A stretch of DNA of 64,000 nt, taken from positions 1 through 64,000 of the forward strand of contig JBBDRD010000027.1 of assembly GCA_040905665.1 (NCBI GenBank), read 5' to 3'. The notes beneath the pieces were generated by a model. It worked only from the letters and a program-made list of their open reading frames with translations, ran no database searches and had not been told where the DNA came from. Both the position numbers and the translations under genes were made by a program. The DNA is from DASVCN01 sp040905665 (GTDB lineage: Bacteria > Deinococcota > Deinococci > Deinococcales > Trueperaceae). Within the stretch, counting starts at the first letter, position 1; each line of letters starts with the position of its first letter. Positions 33,630-42,017 of the stretch are shown one piece after another.

Positions 33630-34370
33630 TCACTCACCCGGAACGAACCTCCAATTAACCCGCACCGTCCCCAGCCCCTCCTCACCCGACATCCCCGCCA
33701 CGTCATACCGCTCCGCGAACCAGATCGGCTTGTCGACACTCGCCTCGATCTCATCAGGCCCATAAACCGGGAAATCGAAGGTTCCGCTCAGCTCGAGCCC
33801 CGAGCCTTCGAAAGCGCCCCTGATAGGGTTGACGCCTTTCGGTCCCTCGATCGGTTCGTCGCCGGCGGTCCCGGTCACGAATACGTTGCCGATGAAGTAG
33901 AAGTCGTAACGGCAGTCCGCCATGACGTTGAGCGTCATGCGCGAGGCTTCGATGGGGGGCCCCTCTCCGCTCATAACCATGTCAACCCGGTGTTCGTCGG
34001 TGTCGTGGGTGTGTTCCTCGCTCGAGTGGGCGATCGTTCCGCCCATCGTGGTGGCCAGGAAGCCGGCGACGCTTTCGTTCCGGTAGTTCTCCTCCAGCCG
34101 GGCGTTCACGTCGACGTTTACGCTGTAGACCACATGGTCGGGATTGCTGCCTTCGATGTCCCTGGCGTGGCTGTAGCTGATCGTGCCCTGCCACGCCTCG
34201 ACCGCCATCGCTCTGCTACACTCGTCGGCCGTGGCTGGAGCCTGCGCAACTGCTGTCCCAGGGGCAGCAACTCCGCCCGCGCCGTCATCCCTGCCACAGG
34301 CTGACAGCGCGAGTGCGAGCACTAGAAGTCCGATAAAGGTGGTGGAGAACCTTCCAGCTACGCAGACCAT
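33630..34370 (-). CDS. lipoprotein of unknown function
   Basis: A 246-residue secreted lipoprotein. A basic start is followed by the hydrophobic helix F-I-G-L-L-V-L-A-L-A-L and lipobox L-S-A-C at residues about 22-25, so it should be lipidated at that cysteine and tethered to the membrane. The mature part is beta-rich and acidic, with no catalytic motif seen. A short A-rich low-complexity linker follows the cysteine. The ATG is preceded by GAGGAAG. It is transcribed away from the HAD gene; promoters for both should lie in 34,371-34,514. Confidence 0.8.
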   Translation of the reverse strand: MVCVAGRFSTTFIGLLVLALALSACGRDDGAGGVAAPGTAVAQAPATADECSRAMAVEAWQGTISYSHARDIEGSNPDHVVYSVNVDVNARLEENYRNESVAGFLATTMGGTIAHSSEEHTHDTDEHRVDMVMSGEGPPIEASRMTLNVMADCRYDFYFIGNVFVTGTAGDEPIEGPKGVNPIRGAFEGSGLELSGTFDFPVYGPDEIEASVDKPIWFAERYDVAGMSGEEGLGTVRVNWRFVPGE

Positions 34371-34514
34371 CGTCTTCCTCCAGGAGTCCTGCTGGTATTC
34401 GACAGTGTTCTAAGAAGCGGCCGCCAGCGAAGCGCGAACGGCTGCTGAATAGAGAATATCGGAGCGCGTCCCAAGGAGAAGGCCGTAGACTCGCTACAGG
34501 GGGAACGGTAGTCG

Positions 34515-34973
34515 ATGCCCGAAAGAGAGATACCCACGAAAATAATCTGTGACTTGGACGGAACCCTCGCCGACATAGAGCATCGGGTGCATCACATCAG
34601 AGGGGGCCGGCCCCGGGACTGGGACGCCTTCTTCCAGGCGTGCCCGGATGACTTGCCGATCCACAACACCATCCACCTCGTTCAGCGGCTTCACGAGGTC
34701 GGGTTCTGCGTCCTGATCGTGAGCGGACGCAGCGACTTGGTAAGAGCCGAGACGGAGGAGTGGCTCGAGAAGCACGAGGTGCCCTACGACCGGCTGCTGA
34801 TGCGGCGCGATATGGACCACCGTTCCGACACGATCGTCAAGGCGGAGATGGTGGACGAGCTCGGCATCGGGCCCGAGGACGTCCTGATGGTTCTCGACGA
34901 CCGCAACAAGGTGGTCGATATGTGGCGCGAGCGCGGCTTCCACACTTTCCAGGTCGCACCGGGGGATTTCTAG
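34515..34973 (+). CDS. HAD phosphatase related to the PNKP 3'-phosphatase domain
   Basis: A 152-residue HAD-superfamily protein. Motif I is C-D-L-D-G-T-L-A-D (nucleophile and acid aspartates), motif II is I-V-S-G-R-S, and the late motif is M-V-L-D-D-R-N-K-V-V with the Mg-binding aspartates. The R-H-Y/H-H insert after motif I and the D-D-R-N-K ending are typical of the polynucleotide kinase 3'-phosphatase-like subgroup, seen as a stand-alone domain in bacteria and phages. Substrate could be a 3'-phosphate on nucleic acid ends or a nucleotide. No kinase or ligase partner is next to it. No signal peptide. Confidence 0.85.
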   Translation: MPEREIPTKIICDLDGTLADIEHRVHHIRGGRPRDWDAFFQACPDDLPIHNTIHLVQRLHEVGFCVLIVSGRSDLVRAETEEWLEKHEVPYDRLLMRRDMDHRSDTIVKAEMVDELGIGPEDVLMVLDDRNKVVDMWRERGFHTFQVAPGDF

Positions 34974-35183
34974 CCTACTCGTACCCGTTGCGCCGGGCGC
35001 CGAGGCCTCTTTATTGCGGGCGCGAGTAATCCTGCTTGGCTAAAAACCGCCGCTCCTGCTACATGCGGCCACTCCAGGCTCACTTCACCTCACGTCGATG
35101 TTTAGCCACTGCTCGCTCGGTGGAGGTGCCAGCCCTTGTGCGGATCACGCGCCGGTCGACGTCTCTGCCGAGCTTGTGCTCGC

Positions 35184-35912
35184 CTACTGCGCGGGATCGC
35201 AGTCGGGAGCGGCTATCTCGTCGAGAGGGGTAAGATCGTACTCCCAGCGAGTCGTTTCCTCACCCATTCTTCCTTCGATCCGATAACTCACCAGGTAGCC
35301 GCCGTCCAGGGCAAGCCATAACTCTCCTTGCAGGCTTCCCTCTTCGAAGCGGGCGTTGGTCGGGGGGTCTAACCTGTACCGGGCTGTCGCCTTGCCGTTG
35401 ACTACCTCGCTATCACTGACCAATTGGGCGCTGTGAAAGCCTGTCATGTTTGCAACCGTGATGGTGGGAGGAATCTCGAAAAAGGAAGGCGGCATCATGC
35501 AAGTTGCTTCCTCTCCCTCCATCTGCCCTATCAGATACGCCTGTCCGCCTATCAGGAAAGAGTCCCTGCGGAGTCCGATTTGAGCCGCATAGTGTTCCGC
35601 CACGTGCCTGTCACCTGAAGCAGAGACTTCGTTCAGCCACTCGAATTCAGGCTTTGCTTCTGCCTCTTCGGTGTCGGGACCGAAACGGATGGTGCGGAAG
35701 GACTGGCGGTAGTCGGTCTGGCCCTCCAATCCTCGTGATACGTCGCTCAGGTAAACGTCCCCGGAAAACGAGAGGTCGAGGGTGGGGGACGGTTGTGCGT
35801 GAGATACGGCTATTATCAGCGAGAGAGTCACGAGACATAACGTCCTCGGTAGGAGGGCGAAGGCCCCCCGGGCTACGTCGGGCCTTGCTTTACGCACTTT
35901 CATCGAGCGCAT
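35184..35912 (-). CDS. secreted LolA/LppX-like beta protein
   Basis: A 242-residue exported protein. ATG 35,912 is chosen because GAAGGAGG precedes it; the open frame is longer upstream. An extended basic N-terminus leads to the hydrophobic helix L-C-L-V-T-L-S-L-I-I-A-V and a likely cleavage after S-H-A-Q. The mature part is beta-rich, and the region G-E-L-W-L-A-L-D-G-G-Y-L-V-S-Y is reminiscent of LolA/LppX lipoprotein-carrier folds. This is a resemblance and not a firm match. It has no lipobox. It diverges from the sugar operon, sharing the 35,913-36,350 region. Confidence 0.65.
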   Translation of the reverse strand: MRSMKVRKARPDVARGAFALLPRTLCLVTLSLIIAVSHAQPSPTLDLSFSGDVYLSDVSRGLEGQTDYRQSFRTIRFGPDTEEAEAKPEFEWLNEVSASGDRHVAEHYAAQIGLRRDSFLIGGQAYLIGQMEGEEATCMMPPSFFEIPPTITVANMTGFHSAQLVSDSEVVNGKATARYRLDPPTNARFEEGSLQGELWLALDGGYLVSYRIEGRMGEETTRWEYDLTPLDEIAAPDCDPAQ

Positions 35913-36158
35913 CTGGATCCTCCTTCGGGATCGGCAGGCACGGGTTTGTCCGTCGATACCGCCAAATCGCAGGCTAGCCACCCGAGCGTGACTGGAGCGT
36001 CACTCCCACGAGTTCGGCCCGGCACATGAGACCGAAGAGTCAGCGAAACGGACGACCAGACCCTCCGCGTCATCTTCGACGCCATGAGCAAATCGAATCA
36101 ATTCACCAATATCCAATACGCAGTCGTCGCCCAAGCCCCCGATTACGGCGCCGGCTGC

Positions 36159-36187
36159 TTGACAACATGCGGCCACTCGCGTAATGT
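36159..36187 (+). promoter_or_regulatory. strong sigma-70-type promoter of the sugar operon
   Basis: TTGACA (36,159-36,164), exactly 17 bases, TAATGT (36,182-36,187). This is a near-consensus pair. It predicts transcription starting near 36,194, just ahead of the palindromic operator and about 155 bases before the binding-protein start. Confidence 0.7.
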
Positions 36188-36198
36188 AACAGCCATCT

Positions 36199-36214
36199 GA
36201 TAAAGCGCTTAATC
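36199..36214. promoter_or_regulatory. LacI-family operator candidate
   Basis: GATAAAGCGCTTAATC is a 16-base site in which 7 of 8 base pairs are symmetric about a central GC step, with core AAGCGCTT. LacI/GalR regulators bind such even palindromes. It overlaps or follows the predicted transcription start, a position suited to repression. The operon encodes its own LacI-family protein (40,947-42,017), the likely ligand-responsive repressor. Confidence 0.6.
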
Positions 36215-36350
36215 GCGATCTCGTCAAGCCCGCGGCAGAGAGGAGGTAGTCGTCGATCGAGCACAAGCGCCGCTGATCTTGGTTCCGAAGCCCATCGAAT
36301 CTTCCCACCCAGCTATTCCAGGTATTGACGCACCTTCAAGGAGGAGCCGA

Positions 36351-37598
36351 ATGAAGTTGATTCTCAAGATGGCAATCGCCATCATCGCGGCAGCCACCGC
36401 TTTCGGTGTTGCGCAGGAGCAGATAACGGTCTGGTACGCGGGAACGTTCCAGGACCACATGGACCTCGTCAACGACGAGCTCGTCCCCGCTTTCGAAAGC
36501 GCGCATCCCGATGTGGACGTAACCGTGGAGTTCATACCGTGGGGCGACCTGACGGCGAAACTGAACACGGCGTTCGCAACGGGAACTGTCCCCGACGTAT
36601 TCATGCACGGGCAAGCCGCCACCGCCGGCCTCGTCGCCGCGAATCGCCTGGCCCCCCTCGATCCCTACCTCGAGAGTTTCGACACTTCGGACTTCGGCCC
36701 TACCTTTGAGCAGGGGAGTGTCGCTGGTAAGCGCTACCTGGCCCCGGTCTATGGCTCTGGTCGTCTTCTGATCTACCGGACCGACTTTTGGGAGGAGGCC
36801 GGGCTCGACCCGGAGCAACCGCCTGCCACCTGGGAAGAGCTCTTGGACGTCGCCCGCAAGCTGACGATCCGTGATGCGAACGGCAACATCGAGCGAGCGG
36901 GCCTGCTGATGGGCTCGAGCGGCACCAGCATCCAGCAGCCGTTCTCCGCCTTCCTCTGGCAAGCCGGCGGCGCCTGGTTCAACGATGACGGCACCGAAGT
37001 CGTGTTCGAGAGCCCCGCGGCCGTCCGTGCCGTCGAGTTCCTGCAGAGCCTGTTCGACGAGGAAACAGGCGTCACGCGACTGGGCGAGAATTTTGCCAAC
37101 AGTCCGGTGAACCCTCTGGTAACCGGGCAGGTCGCGATGATGTTCGGCGCCATGGAGATGGCCGCCGGCCTGAAGACGACCAACCCCGAGGTGTTCAAGC
37201 TGTTGGCCGCTGCTCCGCCGACTCGTGACGTCGAGCAAGCCACCTTCTACTCCTTCGCTGGCTTCTTCATCTCGCAGGACAGCGACAACAAGGATGAAGC
37301 GTGGGAGTACATCGAGTTCTCGCTCAGTCCAGAGTGGCTCGAGGCGTTCAATCGCGCCGCCGGTTCCCTGCCGCCCCGCAGCAGTCTGGCAAACGCCGAC
37401 TTCCTGGCAGAGTCACCCGTCCTAAAGGCCTACTCCGACAACATCCGCTATGCGCACGGCAACCCGAATGTGCCGATATGGGTACAGGCACGAGACATTA
37501 CGGCGGCCCACCTCGAAGCGGCGGTTTACGGACGTGAAACCGCGGAAGAAGCGGTGAGCGCGATTCAGGCTGAAATAGAAGCCCTTCTCGAAGAGTAA
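36351..37598 (+). CDS. ABC sugar transporter, periplasmic solute-binding protein (family 1)
   Basis: A 415-residue extracellular sugar-binding protein. The ATG at 36,351 follows AAGGAGGAG. A signal peptide (M-K-L-I-L-K then a hydrophobic A/I-rich helix) ends near G-V-A-Q-E-Q, with no lipobox cysteine, so it is soluble in the periplasm. The mature protein begins I-T-V-W-Y-A-G-T-F and has the family-1 (MalE/UgpB-like) layout, including a G-R-L-L-I-Y-R-T-D-F-W-E-E-A-G-L-D-P segment. The exact sugar cannot be read from sequence; the neighbours point to a cyclic or amino-modified sugar. It is first in the operon and shares one base with the next gene. Confidence 0.92.
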   Translation: MKLILKMAIAIIAAATAFGVAQEQITVWYAGTFQDHMDLVNDELVPAFESAHPDVDVTVEFIPWGDLTAKLNTAFATGTVPDVFMHGQAATAGLVAANRLAPLDPYLESFDTSDFGPTFEQGSVAGKRYLAPVYGSGRLLIYRTDFWEEAGLDPEQPPATWEELLDVARKLTIRDANGNIERAGLLMGSSGTSIQQPFSAFLWQAGGAWFNDDGTEVVFESPAAVRAVEFLQSLFDEETGVTRLGENFANSPVNPLVTGQVAMMFGAMEMAAGLKTTNPEVFKLLAAAPPTRDVEQATFYSFAGFFISQDSDNKDEAWEYIEFSLSPEWLEAFNRAAGSLPPRSSLANADFLAESPVLKAYSDNIRYAHGNPNVPIWVQARDITAAHLEAAVYGRETAEEAVSAIQAEIEALLEE

Positions 37599-38512
37599 TG
37601 GCGGCCAGAGCAGTCCAGCTTTCTGTCCGGAAGCCGTCGAGACGTCTTTCGGCACCGGCCAGGGCTGGACTGCTCTTCATACTTCCAGCGCTCATCTACA
37701 TTCTGCTCACCCAACTTCTGCCCGTGCTCTATGCCCTCTACGTCTCGTTTACCGACTACTCTCCTCTGAATCGCGGCGCGCCTGCCTGGGTGGGGCTCGA
37801 GAACTACCGCAGGATGATCACCTCGGCCGAGTTCCATAACGCCCTCTGGGTAACGCTCCGCTTCTCCGGTGCGGTGATCGTCGTCAACGTCGTGGTTGCG
37901 TTGGGGCTGGCCCTGCTGCTCGAAGCGGCCTCACGCGCGCTGCGGTGGATCCAGGTGATCTTGTTCCTGCCCATCGTCACAAGTGTTTCGGCGGTCAGCA
38001 TCGTCTGGTTGCTCATCTACGACCGCGGATTCGGACTCTTGAACCAGATACTCAATTGGCTGGGATTGCCGGACGTGGGCTGGCTGAATACGGTGGCGTG
38101 GGCTCTTCCCAGTCTCGTCGTGATGCGGGTCTGGCGGGGCGCGGGCTGGAATACCGTCATCTACCGGGCGGCTCTGCAGGGAATACCGCGTGAAGTGATC
38201 GAAGCCGCCAGAGTGGACGGCGCTTCCCAGATTCAGATGTTCAGGCGCATACTCCTGCCGCTTCTCAAGCCGATAACCGCCTACATCGTCATCGTGGGAC
38301 TGATCAGCACTCTGCAGACATTCGCCGAGATCTACATCATGACCGGAGGTGGCCCATTGGGCTCCACCACGACGGTTGGCTACCTCATATACCGGCAGGC
38401 GTTCGAATACGGTCAGCTCGGGTTGGCCTGCGCCACCAGCTTCGTGCTGTTCGTCGTCATTTTCGCCCTTTCCTTCGGCAGCTTCCTACTGGCACGCAAA
38501 GGGATGACCTGA
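37598..38512 (+). CDS. ABC sugar transporter permease (MalF/UgpA type)
   Basis: A 304-residue inner-membrane permease with six predicted membrane helices. The EAA loop that contacts the ATPase is visible as Y-R-A-A-L-Q-G-I-P-R-E-V-I-E-A-A-R-V-D-G-A. Its start codon overlaps the binding-protein stop (TAATG). It forms a heterodimeric channel with the MalG-type permease 100 bases downstream. No ATPase gene is in the operon. Confidence 0.93.
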   Translation: MAARAVQLSVRKPSRRLSAPARAGLLFILPALIYILLTQLLPVLYALYVSFTDYSPLNRGAPAWVGLENYRRMITSAEFHNALWVTLRFSGAVIVVNVVVALGLALLLEAASRALRWIQVILFLPIVTSVSAVSIVWLLIYDRGFGLLNQILNWLGLPDVGWLNTVAWALPSLVVMRVWRGAGWNTVIYRAALQGIPREVIEAARVDGASQIQMFRRILLPLLKPITAYIVIVGLISTLQTFAEIYIMTGGGPLGSTTTVGYLIYRQAFEYGQLGLACATSFVLFVVIFALSFGSFLLARKGMT

Positions 38513-38615
38513 TGAGAGGACGCATCCAACAACGCAGAGCCTCGAAGGTGCGATCCGTCGCAACAGGAGTAGCCATGGCTCGCTTCGATCGAGCCGCTGG
38601 CCGGGGCGCGCGCCA

Positions 38616-39470
38616 ATGACCCGCGCCCGCATCGCCTGCAACGTGTGCCTGCTGCTCACGGCGGTCGTCGTGTGCCTGCCCCTCCTCTGGATGGTAATGA
38701 GTTCCGTCAAGCCGCAGGCCGATATATTCGCATGGCCACCACGGCTCTTCCCGACCTCGATCACCTTCGATCACTACCTCCGGGTCCTGCAGGAGACGAA
38801 CTTCCCCCGCTACTTCCTTAACTCGATCATCGTCGCCATAGCGGTCGTGGTGACGAACCTCGCCATAGCGGTGCCCGCCGGCTACGCGTTCGCGCGCTTG
38901 CCGATCCCGGGGCGTGATTTCGCCTTCCTCGTCGTCCTTGGAACGATGATGATTCCGAGTCATGTAACCACCATTCCGCTCTTCATTCTGGCCCGTAATT
39001 TTCCCTTGGTCGGCGGTAACGACCTGACGGGCGCGGGCGGGACGGGCTTGCTCGACACCTACCTGGGCATAGCCCTTCCGCACCTTGTCCTGACATTCGC
39101 GATCTTCCTCTCGAGGCAGTTCTTCCTCGACCTCCCCGGAGAGATCAGGGACTCGGGAAGGATCGACGGCGCCAGCGAGTTCCGCATATTTGCCAGTCTC
39201 TACCTTCCTATCTCGTTACCGATCGTTGCGACCGTTGCGATCTTTTCGTTCGTCACCGCCTGGGACGACTTCTTCTGGCCCCTGGTCATAACGACCTCCG
39301 ACTCCATGCGCACGGCGCAGATCGGACTTTCGGTCTTCCGCTCGCAGTTCAGCTCCGAGTGGGGCGCGCTGTTCGCCGCCTCGGTGCTGGTGATACTTCC
39401 CGTCGTTCTCGTCTTCCTGTTCAATCAGAGGTTCTTCATTCGTGGCCTCGCCACCGGAGCAACGAAGTGA
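38616..39470 (+). CDS. ABC sugar transporter permease (MalG/UgpE type)
   Basis: A 284-residue permease with six predicted helices. Its EAA loop is D-L-P-G-E-I-R-D-S-G-R-I-D-G-A, and the typical N-terminal motif W-M-V-M-S-S-V-K follows the first helix. It pairs with the upstream permease. A 103-base gap before it contains a possible ribosome site but no terminator I can see. The stop overlaps the start of the DUF4127 gene by 4 bases (GTGA), linking uptake and the following enzyme genes in translation. Confidence 0.93.
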   Translation: MTRARIACNVCLLLTAVVVCLPLLWMVMSSVKPQADIFAWPPRLFPTSITFDHYLRVLQETNFPRYFLNSIIVAIAVVVTNLAIAVPAGYAFARLPIPGRDFAFLVVLGTMMIPSHVTTIPLFILARNFPLVGGNDLTGAGGTGLLDTYLGIALPHLVLTFAIFLSRQFFLDLPGEIRDSGRIDGASEFRIFASLYLPISLPIVATVAIFSFVTAWDDFFWPLVITTSDSMRTAQIGLSVFRSQFSSEWGALFAASVLVILPVVLVFLFNQRFFIRGLATGATK

Positions 39471-40945
39471 TAGTCGCCCTGCTGCCTCTCGACGACCGTC
39501 CCTACAACCTCGCTTTCGTTCGCAAGGTAGCGACCCTCGCGGGAATCGAGACGCTGGTGCCCGCGCCCGCAGACGTGGGGCATTTCTTCTCGCCGGGAAA
39601 GCCCGAGAAACTGGCCGACTGGCTCCTCGGCTTGCCGGCGGACGTGGACGCTCTGATCGTGGCGCTCGACATGCTGGCTTGCGGGGGCCTGCTCGCTTCC
39701 CGATCCGGTGAGATCACCGTTGATAGTTCCATCGAGAACCTGGCCGTACTGGAACGCCTTCGCGAAGAGCGTCCCGACATCAAGATCCTCGCTTTCGACA
39801 CGATCATCCGCACCTCGCTCTCGGCACGAGATACCGAATCGAGGCGAATACACCGACTGCTGCACCGTTACTCCACGCTCGTCGAGAAGGTCGAGGTGGT
39901 CGCGGATGAGGCCACCGTTCGGGAGTTCCAGGAGGTGGTCGGCGCCATCCCTCCTGAGTCGATCGAGCGGTACCGCGAGGTGCGGCGGAGGAAGCATGCC
40001 GTAAATCGCCACGCCCTCGAATTGGCCGGAGCGGGTGTCATCGATATCCTGCATCTGCTGATGGAAGACGTGGGGCCGGAGGGCGATAAGTACGGCGTCC
40101 ACAAGTCAGAACAGGTGGCTCTGCGTCGCCGCGGCCGCGAACTGAACCTCGAAGATCGTTTGTTCCTGCATAACGGCACCGACGAAGGAGCGCTCACGCT
40201 CCTGGCGCACCTGATCAACGATATCCGCGATTCAGCCCCTTCGATCTACGTGCGCTATTCCGCTGTGGATGGAGCAAGCCAGGTAGCTACGTTCGAGGAC
40301 AGGAGCATCGGTGAGAACATCGCCAGTCTCGTTGCTGCTGTCGGCGGCGTACTGACCGATGATCTCCCGAGCGCCGATGCCGTCCTGGCAGTGCACACGC
40401 CGTATGGCGAACCGCCCGACATCGATGGATTCGTTACGCTGATCGAGCATGATCTGGCGCGCGAGAGACCGCTTTGCCTGATCGATACCAATACCAACGC
40501 TGCCGATGCGCTGCTGATGAGCTCTCTCTCCCGGCGTGTTGCACTTGACGAACTGACCGCATACGCCGCCTGGAACACCGCCTGTAACTCGCTCGGCACC
40601 GGATTGTCGCAGCTTTGCGCCCGCCTTCTTAGGTGTGACGATCGATCGGAAGTACTCAACCGCCTGCTCGTGATCGAGCGGCTCCTGGACGACTACGTGT
40701 ACGAGAGCCTCGTGCGGCCGGAGGTCAACCAGTCGCTGGAGGAGAGCGGTCTCAACCCGTGGGACCTGGGTTGCGACGTGAGCAGCGTAACGGAACTGGT
40801 GGCGGAAAAGATGAAGGAAGTGGCTGACGAACGCCTGTCGCCATTCGTCAGGACCGACTTCCGGTTTGCCGTGACCCTTCCTTGGCCGCGGACGTTCGAG
40901 CCCTCCATCGAGGTATGGCCTGGCGACCAGGGATCGGACGCCTAG
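39467..40945 (+). CDS. DUF4127 family protein
   Basis: A 492-residue cytoplasmic protein. GTG 39,467 is set by the 4-base overlap and by the family-typical N-terminus V-A-L-L-P-L-D-D-R-P-Y-N. Other conserved blocks are V-A-L-D-M-L-A-C-G-G-L-L-A-S-R and H-N-G-T-D-E-G-A-L-T-L-L-A. The family (PF13552) has no proven reaction that I know. Its members recur beside sugar ABC transporters and N-acetylhexosaminidase-type genes. The D-D-R-P and H-N-G-T-D-E motifs look like an active site. In this operon it probably acts on the imported sugar or a phosphorylated derivative. Confidence 0.88.
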   Translation: MIVALLPLDDRPYNLAFVRKVATLAGIETLVPAPADVGHFFSPGKPEKLADWLLGLPADVDALIVALDMLACGGLLASRSGEITVDSSIENLAVLERLREERPDIKILAFDTIIRTSLSARDTESRRIHRLLHRYSTLVEKVEVVADEATVREFQEVVGAIPPESIERYREVRRRKHAVNRHALELAGAGVIDILHLLMEDVGPEGDKYGVHKSEQVALRRRGRELNLEDRLFLHNGTDEGALTLLAHLINDIRDSAPSIYVRYSAVDGASQVATFEDRSIGENIASLVAAVGGVLTDDLPSADAVLAVHTPYGEPPDIDGFVTLIEHDLARERPLCLIDTNTNAADALLMSSLSRRVALDELTAYAAWNTACNSLGTGLSQLCARLLRCDDRSEVLNRLLVIERLLDDYVYESLVRPEVNQSLEESGLNPWDLGCDVSSVTELVAEKMKEVADERLSPFVRTDFRFAVTLPWPRTFEPSIEVWPGDQGSDA

Positions 40946-40946
40946 G

Positions 40947-42017
40947 ATGAGCAGGCAATTGCGACCTCGCCTCGTCGACGTAGCGAAACGTGCCGGAGTG
41001 TCTTCGGCGGTGGCGTCGACGGTCCTCAACGATCGTCAGGACAGCAACATTCGCGTGAGTCCGGAGACGGCAAGCCGGGTCCGGCAAGCCGCGCAAGAGT
41101 TGAGCTACCTGCCGAATCCGGCCGCCCAGAGCTTGGCCGGGGGGAAGAACCACATTCTCGGCGTCTTCACCTTCGATCCCATTTTCCCGCTGACCCAGCA
41201 GAACTTCTATCACCCCTTCCTCCTGGGAATAGAGCAGGAAGCGGAAGACCAGGATTACGACCTGTTGCTGTTCACGAGCGCTCGCACTGGCGAAGGGCAG
41301 CGACAGCGGCAAATTTTCCGGGGCGGCATCAATCGGCTCGGGCTCGCCGACGGCGCCGTGCTTCTGGGGCGGGAAGACGACCGATCCGAGGTGAGCCAAC
41401 TGATACGTCAACACTATCCTTTCGTCTACATCGGTCGCCGCGAGATCAGCGGCGCGGAAGTTCCATACGTGGCTGCCGACTACGCATCGGGCACGGAGCA
41501 GGTCATGCGACACCTCGCCGAGCTCGGCCACCGGCGCACGGCCTATCTCGGATCGCTCGGGGATCACGAAGCGAACATCGATCGCCGCGAAGGATATTCC
41601 CGCGCCATCACCGCCCTGGGCCTACCCGATGACCCGTCGTGGAAGCGGCGCATCCAGCCGGAGGAACTGACGGAAGAGATCCTTCGCGGCTGGGTGCGGT
41701 CGGGTATCACGGCATTCATAGTCGAAGACGACATGGTCGCGCGCCGACTGATGAGAGTCGCCGAAGCAAGCGGCTTCGACGTGCCTTCCGACCTCTCGGT
41801 CGCCCTGCTGGGTGACCCGCTCGAACACGTCGAAGACTCTCTGCCCTGGACCATGTTTCGCATTCCAAGGAAGGAGATGGGGAGAGAGGCCGTAAAGCTC
41901 CTGGCAGGGATACTCTCCGTGGGGAAGAAGGACACACGCGTCGTGCTGCCGTGCAAGTTCGAGCTGGGCGTTACATCGGGGCCCGCGCCAGACAGATCGG
42001 GGCCGAAGGGTGGCTGA
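40947..42017 (+). CDS. LacI-family transcriptional regulator
   Basis: A 356-residue repressor. The N-terminal helix-turn-helix reads V-D-V-A-K-R-A-G-V-S-S-A-V-A-S-T-V-L-N, followed by the hinge L-P-N-P-A-A-Q-S-L-A-G-G. The remainder is a periplasmic-binding-protein-like ligand domain. The start lies one base after the DUF4127 stop, and the end overlaps the oxidoreductase start by 8 bases. It should sense the operon's sugar and bind the palindrome at 36,199-36,214. Its internal place in the operon implies autoregulation. Confidence 0.92.
   Translation: MSRQLRPRLVDVAKRAGVSSAVASTVLNDRQDSNIRVSPETASRVRQAAQELSYLPNPAAQSLAGGKNHILGVFTFDPIFPLTQQNFYHPFLLGIEQEAEDQDYDLLLFTSARTGEGQRQRQIFRGGINRLGLADGAVLLGREDDRSEVSQLIRQHYPFVYIGRREISGAEVPYVAADYASGTEQVMRHLAELGHRRTAYLGSLGDHEANIDRREGYSRAITALGLPDDPSWKRRIQPEELTEEILRGWVRSGITAFIVEDDMVARRLMRVAEASGFDVPSDLSVALLGDPLEHVEDSLPWTMFRIPRKEMGREAVKLLAGILSVGKKDTRVVLPCKFELGVTSGPAPDRSGPKGG

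Larger units (their letters stand above)
35913..36350. other. divergent intergenic region upstream of sugar operon
   Basis: 438 bases between the leftward envelope gene and the rightward binding-protein gene. It contains the promoter and operator described separately (36,159-36,214). After the operator there is a leader of about 135 bases with no clear terminator or riboswitch fold visible by eye. The first 250 bases hold no supported gene. Confidence 0.5.
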
